Of a stretch of 64,000 nt of DNA, positions 41,001 to 50,578 are shown one piece after another (the first letter of the stretch is position 1; every line of letters begins with the position of its first letter). The notes under the pieces were generated by a model, which saw only the letters and a program-made list of their open reading frames with translations, was not told the DNA's origin and ran no database searches. Made by a program: the position numbers and the translations under genes. The DNA lies in assembly GCA_037074705.1 (NCBI GenBank), contig CM073591.1, forward strand, positions 136,951,532-137,015,531, written 5' to 3'. The stretch comes from Zhengitettix transpicula (lineage: Eukaryota > Arthropoda > Insecta > Orthoptera > Tetrigidae).

Positions 41001-44000
41001 AGAAATTTTTTCTAATTTCATTAGTTGCCTAATTTATACCACATGATCAACTCCAACAATGAACAATATACCTTTTCCCTTGTTTTTGCCAGATTTAATG
41101 ATGGGCAGAGACCTAAGGTGATGCTTTCTAGAAGCTTCATCTGGTTAACAGATTGTGGACCCCAAATTTCTCCAGGTGGCTTCTTATCCCTTCGACAATG
41201 GAATATACACATCGACCCTCAACTCTCAGGCATCTACTTCATGACCGTATTTCCCAATGTCTGACCAGATTTTCCCATAAGTAATTTCACAATTTATTTA
41301 TCAAATTGTAGAAATACATGCTATATAATAGAATGTGTATCACAATAGGGAGAAAAACTATCAATATCACTGAACCTGAAAAATATTTATTCAGTGAAAA
41401 TATTGGCTATTTTTGCGTGTTTTAAAATTCTCAAACCCGTCCCTAAGGGTGGTAGTCATGTCCTTAAAATGTTTGTTTCTGGGTTGTGAGGAACATGTGT
41501 ACCAAATTTTGTTGAAATTGCTCTATGCATTTAAATTTCTATGGGAAACATTCACATATGTACATACAATACACATACCTACAAAAATCCAATTTTAGTT
41601 ATAAGACAAAAGAGAGAAGGTATAAAATTTGTACATTTTTAACATTGTTATTACTTTATCACATTGACATTTACTTTCTTTATATCATATATTCCTTCTT
41701 ATAGTTTATTTGCTGGTTTACAAACCAATTTGATTTCTAAAATCTATAATAATTAATATATGGCTTTATATTTACATTATCATAGCATTACAAAAATTTA
41801 AAGTTGATCATTCAGTGTGTTTAGGTATGCACATTTCCATTCATTTACTGATTATATTTGTAATTTTATAGGAAAGGAATGGATGAAATCTCTAAAGAAA
41901 TTTTTGGGATTAATTATGATAAACTTTTGCACAGGAAAGTTTGATTGTATATTTATTTATTTTTTAATTTCGGTTGCTGATTTACAATCTACTCTTAACA
42001 CTTAGAGTAATAAGTAAATTGTTTAATTATTAAAGCTATTTGACTGTCCAGTGGCGGGTCTCCTGGATTTATTCAATGCTGTCTTCAATCTTCTTGCTAT
42101 GGGTTGTTGGAGGTAGAGGTCGGCGATGTATTTGTTGCAGTGGTTTAGTGTTCTATGTTTGCTTTTGGTGGCATATGTCTTGATGGTTTCTGAAATAAAT
42201 GGAATTTTGAGGTCATGATGGAGTGTATGGTTGCTGATGTACCACTGTGCATTGACTAGGGTGCACAATGTCTTTGATTGAAAAGTCTGCAAGATCTTGA
42301 TATTTGATGGTTTGCTGCATCCCCATAATTCTATTCCATAAGACCATAGAGGTATTAGTATGGTTACAACCCTCTGCCTATATATATTTATGGAGTGAAC
42401 AATTTTAAAGCAATGACCGACAACCTGAACAAAGTAATCGAAAATGAAAACTTCTATTCTAAATCTTTATCAAGAAACATGGTAATGGTAAACACCAAAT
42501 CTATAGAATTATACAGAAAACTAATCAATCATCTATGTCAAGAAAATGTAGTACATCATACCTTCCAAATTAAACAAGAAAGGGCCTACCGGATCGTTAT
42601 ACGCGACCTTCACCACTCAATCCGTCCCGAAGGCATTAAGGAAGAATTGAGCAAATGGGGACACCCTGTAAGAAACTTAATAAACATCCGACACAGAGTG
42701 GGCAAGGAACCACTGCCAATGTTCTTCGTAGACCTTGAACCCCAACCTAATATCAAAGAAATCTATAAAATAGAATTTATTCAAAATATCAAAGTTAGAA
42801 TTGAAGCTCCTCGAATCAAGAATACCATAATACAATGTATATGCTGTCAAGTGTATGGTCACTCTAAGACTTATTGCACTAAGCCCTGCAAATGCGTTAA
42901 ATGCAGAGGATACCATGACAGTAAAACTTGTAAGAAGACAAAGAATACTCCTGCAACATTTGCCTTGTGTAACGGTGACCATCCCGCCAACTACAGAGGA
43001 TGCACTGTATATAGAAACTTAAAAAACAGAAATATTCCCAAACAATTAAATACCAATCCATCCATCATTAATGCCAATCCAACAACATGCATACCAATCA
43101 TGCATCAGACCTCGCATAACTCCCTTCACAATCCTCCAAGTTACTCACAAATTGCAACTGGAAGAACTAACAATTACGATGAAAAAACAGACAAACTGAC
43201 AGCCTTCCTGGATGAATTTAAAAATGTGTTCTCGCAGTAAATTAATCAGAATAGCATGATACTAAGCATGCTTACCACAGGCATCAATAATTTTACCAAA
43301 TAATGGCCAACTCAATAAGAATAGCAATATGGAACTCAAATGGCCAGAAAACCCATATTCAGGAAGTAAACCTATTCCTAAACCATAACAAAATTGATAT
43401 ACTACTTATTTCCGAAAGCTACTCAACATCTAATACTGTAATAAAAATACCTCAATATAAATTGTACTATGAAAACCATCCAGACGGGACTGCACACGCA
43501 GGCTCAGCAATTATAATCAGATCTGCAATAGATCACTACCAGTTACCATCCTATACTACTAACAAAATCCAGTGTGCTTTGGTAAAAGTTAATCTACTAC
43601 CCTGGCCGCTAACCGTCGGAGCCATCTATTACCCCCCTAGGCATTCTATTTCACCCGATGAGTTTCAAGAACTCCTAATACCTCTTCAACAAAGGTTTCT
43701 AGTGGCCGGATACTGGAACGCAAAACATACTGCGTGGGGTTCTAGATTAATTTCACCAAAAGGGCGAGCACTGTTTTCTACCATACAGCAGAACAACCTA
43801 AGATTCATGTCAACAGGTGAACCAACCTATTGGCCTATGGACCTTCGCAAACTTCCAGATCTACTAGACTTTGCCATCACTAAGGATATCTTTGAGGTAT
43901 ACAACAAAATTGAAAGTAACTTCGACCTAGTCTCTGACCATTCCTCTATTATAATAACATTGAGTACCAGCATTATATGGAAAACATCACCACCAAGACT

Positions 44001-47000
44001 CTGTACTGTCAAAACAAACTGGGAGCATTTCCAACAATATATTAACGACATATAGTTGCCACATAGAATGCACACACCAAATGAACTCGATGAAACTATA
44101 GAGTACCTCACACGGCTCATTCAAAAAGCTGCCTGGGAAGCTACTCCACTCAATCTTAAAAACACACCTGAGGTCAACCACTTCATATTAAGAAAATGGT
44201 GGCAGAAAAACGCAGAGCCCATGCTAAATGGCTAAGAAGTAGAAATCCTCGACACAATACTATACTAAACAGTCTAAACCACCAGCTCCACAATGCTATT
44301 CAAGAGAACAGAAATGCAACATTCAGTTACTATATTTCTTCAATATCACCAGTAAATCACACCATCTGGAAAGCTACTAAAAAATTGAAAAGACCTATTT
44401 TCCAAATACCACCTTTAAGAAAACCTGACGGAAACTGGATGAGATCAAATGAAGAAAAAGCCAACACTTTCATGGAACATCTTGCTCAAGTATTCACCCC
44501 ATTTCTATCCAATATTATTAGTTTCAATACAGAAATTGAGGAACATCTCAATGCACCAGGACAACTGTCACCACCCCTGAAATGAATTTCACCTGCTGAA
44601 GTATATAGAGCGATAAAATTAACTAGCTCGTCCAAAGCTCCAGGTTATGACCTTATAGTAGGAAACATTTCTAAAAAAGTGGTGGTACTTATAACAACAA
44701 TATATAACCACACTCTTGCTACCTCACACTTCCCTACTCAATGGAAGTTTGCAAAAATAATTATGATACCTAAACCTAGCAAACCTCCACATCCTACCAA
44801 CCGATAAGTCTTCTACCGCTACTATCAAAAATATTCGAATGCCTCCTATTACACAGAATCAAAGAAACAATATCTCCACAGGAAACGATTCCTCATCAGC
44901 AGTTTGGCTTACGTGAAGGTCATTCAACCATCCAGCAATGCCATAGAATAGTCAACCATATCAGGGAGGCCATCGAGGAGAAGAAACTGTGTGCGGTGGT
45001 ATTCCTAGATATCCAGCAGGCCTTCGACAAGATATGGCACAAAGGTCTTCTATGTAAGATTAAAAAACGGCTTCCACACCAAGTTTTTCTACTCATAAAA
45101 TCATACCTGTCGCACAAATGCTTTCAGGTCCAATTCGAGGGACATTACTCAGCATGCCAAGACATCAACTCTGGCATTCTGCAGGGAAGTGTTCTTGGTC
45201 CCTTTCTGTATCTACTATATACAGCAGACATCCCCACCATGGACAACACCCTAATCGCCACCTTTGCAGATGACACCGCAATAAGGTCATTAACAGATAT
45301 TGATGCGGACCAAGCAACCGAGAATCTCCAGACACATCTGAACCTTTTAGAAAACTGGCTCAACCAATGGCACATCAAAGTAAACTGCAACAAGTCCACA
45401 CAAATTACGTTCACAAATAAATGCTAGACATGCCCGCAAGTTAAAATATTCAGTGAGCCTATCCCAGTAAAAACTGAAGTAAAATATCTAGGACTCCATC
45501 TCGACCAAAACTGACATGGAAAAAGCACATAAAATCCAAAAAGGAACAACTGAAACTGAAAACTAAAAACATGCACCGGTTACTTGGACGAAAATCCCAA
45601 CACACTACTGAAAACAAACTGCTTCTATATTTATTAAAAACATTTTGTGGTGTGCATTTGCACTCACAGTTAAAGAGATAAATATTCCCCTGCCACCACC
45701 ATGTTTATCACTCAATATTCAATATGTTTTTCTTTATATAACATTAAGTAAATATTTTATTTATTTATTATACTTTGAGAACTGTAAACACAGGTTCTGA
45801 TTCTTTCCAAGGGAATGCTAAAAAATTAATGAATTAAGCTCCCAACTGGAATGTTATATTCCAAATGAGGAGCCAGGAGTATGTATAAATCTTAAAAGCC
45901 TTAGGACATAGACAAATCAGGAGCATTTAGTTTAAAATCAGTCATCTTGATGAAGGGGACTTGTAATATTAAAAGCTGAAATGAAGGTGCAGGAATATTT
46001 GGTGACTGGATCCAAGTGAGATTTATGACAGAAAGGGTACAGAAGCCTAACTATAGCCATTGTCCATAGTCCATAACTTGAGTAAATAGCCAATATGAGC
46101 ACTATCTGGTCAAGAATTATAAAATAATAATAAAGAAAGTACCAGGAGGCAAAGTACATCAAAGATTGACATGATATGTAGTAGCATTAGCTTCATCTTT
46201 TAGGACCCTGGGAGAGAGCATTCTAAACCCACAGTGATTTAAGCACTTGAAATAACATCCAAGACATACACAGATAAATGGAGGCCACCAAGATTGTTCT
46301 CTACAAAGTTACACCCCATGTTAGCGAAAGATACACTTACATTCCCTACCAACTGTATCTAATTATAAAATTTTGAACTTTTGAGATAAATAAAAAATTG
46401 TCTTCATAGTATTCCTCCAGAGAAATTTCTTCATAGTGTTCCTCCAGAACATTATTATTCATAGTATTCCTCCAGAGGATTCATATGATTCAATTCATAT
46501 TATTCAATTTATGAATTTGGTCCCAGCAATTGGAACTTATAATAGGAGGAAGACTTTTCTGCCTCAAAATTTCCAATGGATTCCTGGCTGATATTGCTCT
46601 ACAATTGGAAGGGTGGTATACTGCTATTCACTTTTCTTCCTAGTGGCTTGTTCAGTGTGTTTAAAGTCCATATCCAACTTTTTGTTATCCTACGAAAATG
46701 TATGAGTTTAGAAATTCATGCTCTCTGTTGAGTTAGAAAGTAGCCCATCCAAATTTAAGGTTAATTAAATACTTTTAAATATTCCATATTTGTTATTAAT
46801 TATTCAATACATTTTAATAATTAATCAAGTTATTTATTTACTCCTACACATGAAATTGATATTTAATAAAATTCAATTTCATAAATTTTTATAGTTATGA
46901 TTTTTTTGTAACTTGAAGAAACAGTATTTAAATTTATGTATAACTGAATCATTTGTTTTGTGAATTGCATTATTTACATCAGGTGGAATAATACTAACTT

Positions 47001-48215
47001 TAGAAATTCTTTTTCAAGGTATTTGTACTACGAGACCGAGACTTGTTGCGTTTTGTATTCAGTCGGCCTCCAAATGTTGTTCGGCGCATACTTCCTGAAT
47101 TTCAGCATGCTATTGAGAAGGCATTGCTTCTTCCTCTTAGTGTCAATGTTTATGATACTCAGTTCTATAGTAAAGATGATGGAAGCCTTGATTTTAGCAG
47201 TACAAGGTCTGTATGAATGTACATTTAAAAATATTGAAAGTTAGTAGTCAGACATTCAATATGAAATTGTATTATTGTGTTTTAGTTCATGCTTTCAACT
47301 TGTTGGGAAAGAGTCTTATGACTTAAAAGACATGGAGTCCTTACTTCAAGATTCAGAAAACACGGAACTGGAACAGGTTTATAATCAATATGGAGTACAA
47401 GCTGTTCAGGTTAGCTTCACTATTTTTTTGTTTTTATATTAGTCTGTTTTTCTAGACATATTTATTCAATGGTAATGTTATGATACATATAAATTGTTAT
47501 ATAGACAAATTTAATAAAGGAAAAGCAGCAGGCAAGTATTCTTAATTCAGTTAAAGACATGGAATTATTTTACCAAAGAGCAGTTTTTCTTCTCTCTAAC
47601 CTCTTTATCATTTCAGTCTGACTTACAATCTATAATTAATTTGATAGGCAAAATACAGAATGAATGTAGAATTGTGCTTCCTCATAATTGCATTATTTAA
47701 ATCAGATGACATAGCCAAATACAGACAACATTAAGTGATGACATAAATACCACACAACATTTCTGGGATCCTTGTTCCTTTAATAAGGTGATTGAAAAAT
47801 AAGAGAGCCAGGAGCGACACAACCGCTCAACAATTTTAGGTACTTAAATTTGGTTACGAAGGCACAGTGGATCTTAGATAGTGAGAAAGACAGAAATAAA
47901 TAGGAGAAAGATGGGAATACACTTTATAAGAAAGCATATACCTAAGCATTGAATTATTCACAAAGAAAACATGTGTTCAATGTCTAGAGATGGAAGGAAA
48001 AATAAATAAAGACTGAAAATATTTGTCATGATCAGAATTAAACCTGGAACTTCTGTTGAGTACGTGGATGCTTTACCATTACATTAATTACTGGACATAG
48101 CAAATACAGTCAGTCTTATTAGGTATATAGAGGTGGAATGTATCAAATAGAGGGAATGAAGAGTTAATAGCACACATCAAGTATAAATACAATATATTTA
48201 TATTGAAAATTTGAA

Positions 48216-48273
<58 letters not shown>

Positions 48274-50515
48274 TGTAATAATCATACGGCTTTAATATCA
48301 AAAAATTATTAATCTGAATTGCCCCACGTTGTAGCCAAAAATGTAATAAACAAAGGGAACTAATTAATTATTTAACTTGCCCCACGTTGAGGTCATCATA
48401 TATGTAATAAACAACAAATATAGTTAATTAAAAAAATATTATTATTAAAACAAATTTATTCTTCAAGGTTACAAATTTTATATTTTATAAACAAATCTAA
48501 ATACTCTTCTTCTCAGGGTCTTTATTGGGTTTGATAGTAAGAAACAAATCAAGATTATAATTAAAGAATTTACAATTTAAACAATTTGAAACGCACTGAA
48601 TATGAAATGAAAAGAAACTAAATCTGACTATTACCTTTAATTTACTGTTTACAAAACATTTATTATTTTAGTTCGTACTTACAACTGTCCTTTTTGAACC
48701 AGACTTAATGATTTCAAAGCTTGGGAACACACTTCACGGCCATTATGTGCATAAAATTGCACAGTCGCTTTCTCAAACACACACACCTGCAGAGTCACTT
48801 ATCAGGCCTCTTACAGCAATGATATAACCAAATTTAGAAAACAAAGTATTAAACTGAATTTACTTGAGTATTACTAACATAAGAAATCTGAATAAATATT
48901 CACTTCACCAATTATTTATCTTTTCACAAATTATTTAAAAGACTTTAATTAAACAAGTCATGGTGTAACACTTTCTGCACAACCTAAGTCAGCATATGTG
49001 CTTGAATGCCCAACACCACAGACAAACCTCTGTTTATCTCCAAATATTTTGGCAAACAGTAAAATTTGTTGACAGCAAGGAAACTGGAATTACACTTTCT
49101 AATAGCAGCAGAGTTAATAGGAGACATCCATGTGCCATTCGGCTGATGATAGACAAAAATATCTGATGATCTATCCATTGTTATGAAAACTGTAACACTG
49201 ACTGGTTTCCCTGTTAAAACATCTTGGGTGTTTGCGGAAATAGTGACTGATTGACTGGTGGCTGCAGGTGAAACAATGGTTGTCCATAGGTGAGGAGTCT
49301 GGAGTTCTGAAAGAATTGAAGTGTATGTGTTTGTTGGGTGGGTAGTAGTTCCAAGTGAACTTAATTTAAGTGTTTAGGTTCTACAGAAAATTGTGAAAGG
49401 CATTGGACCTATGAATCCTTAGTATGAATATATCATCTGTGAACTGGAACCAGCTAAACGGTTTCAGTGAATTGTTGCCGTTATAGATGTCCCATGAACA
49501 GGCATTCGAGGCAGCAGTCAGTGCCCATAGCTGAACCACTTATTTGGTGGTAGATGTTTTCTTGTAAAGAAAAGTAATTTTTGGTGAGAATAAACTAGGT
49601 GGAGCTAATCTTAAAGTTAGTGGTAGTCTGAAGGAATTTGGTGGTCTGTGAGACAAGAAATATTTAAATGCACCTGGGGTGGTGTTAGTGCACAGTAACC
49701 ACCCCATACACTACTTTCATCAATTTTTAAGTTCACATTAACTAGAATTTTAAATTCATTAACAGAAACATTATTTCAAGTTTCTGTTGTTATTTGTGCT
49801 TATCTCTTTGTCTTGTAATGTCTTAGTTTGTTGTTGTGTGAATACACATTTTAATAAATGTGCTTAATTTTTAACTGTTTACTCTGTATAAGATTTTCTT
49901 AGTTTCTGAAACAGTGCTATAATTTGTATTTCAGAAACATTCTGTAATAAGTTATTTGACTGATCAATAAACAAAAGTTTATAATAAAGAGATAAAAAAA
50001 ATATATATTTTTTACTTTTTACTGATAGGTCCACAATAATTAGAATCTAATTTTTAATGTTTAAATTTTCATTGTTCAGTCAATTATTATTGTAAATATT
50101 GGTATTAAAAATGTCGAATAACTGATTTATTGTAAAAAGGGGAATGTATTTTAAAGTCAAGAATTTATTTGAATTAAATTAACTTATTGTATCATGATGA
50201 TCAGGACCATAAATTGAACCCAGGTCCTTCTGCTTGCCAGATGGAATCTGTACCATCTGAGCTATCCCATGTTGTCTACAGATCCATTAGACCTGTTGCA
50301 GGCTCACCTACAATTTTACTAAATAATAGTTCTTACATGGCCTAAAAATTGTGATTTAGGAATGGTAAATCTAATGATTGGAGGAATTTAACTTGATCGA
50401 GCAGTTCAGCGAGAAAACCTATGTTCCCTATCATTGAGATACTGACGTTAAATTAAAACTTGAAAGCTTTTATTACTTGTACACCGGAAGAGAATACAAC
50501 AAACAGCACACTGTC

Positions 50516-50578
<63 letters not shown>

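Larger units (their letters stand above)
41950..45665 (-). mobile_element. Jockey-type LINE insertion with 5' inversion
   Basis: The 3' part (41950-42390) reads on the minus strand and ends in an A-rich tail (AAATTAAAAAATAAATAAAT). The 5' part (42395-45665) reads on the plus strand. The two halves are complementary in content: the plus part stops after ENKLLLYLLKT in the RT tail, and the minus part resumes with about YRQRVVTILIPLWSYGIELW, the next segment in Jockey RTs. Both share a TATAT-rich junction. This is the layout expected from twin-primed reverse transcription of one RNA. I could not confirm a target-site duplication. Confidence 0.75.
38343..47018 (+). other. Cadherin intron 19 (8.7 kb)
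   Basis: The longest intron. It contains a degenerate tandem element (38930-41590) and a rearranged Jockey-type LINE (about 41950-45665), listed separately. At 40550-41280 the sequence has a transcribed look, with a minus frame ending EGYTTPITYRDGHKFLE, but I recognise no family. At 45670-47018 nothing stands out except small repeats of ATAGTATTCCTCCAGAG near 46405-46480. Confidence 0.6.

Noticed and set aside
40564..41264. A protein-coding gene or processed pseudogene in intron 19
   Set aside because: Short frames on both strands (for example one ending GHKFLELQTGILPASCT) with no family I recognise and no splice pattern; left as unclassified.
41920..45690. Target-site duplication of the Jockey insertion (TTTGCAC near 41928 and 45660)
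   Set aside because: Seven bases in AT-rich DNA and not exactly at the element ends; too weak to claim.
47211..47216. GTATGA as the donor of cadherin exon 20
   Set aside because: Joined to exon 21 it meets a stop within about a dozen codons; GTCTGT at 47207 keeps the frame through the membrane helix.
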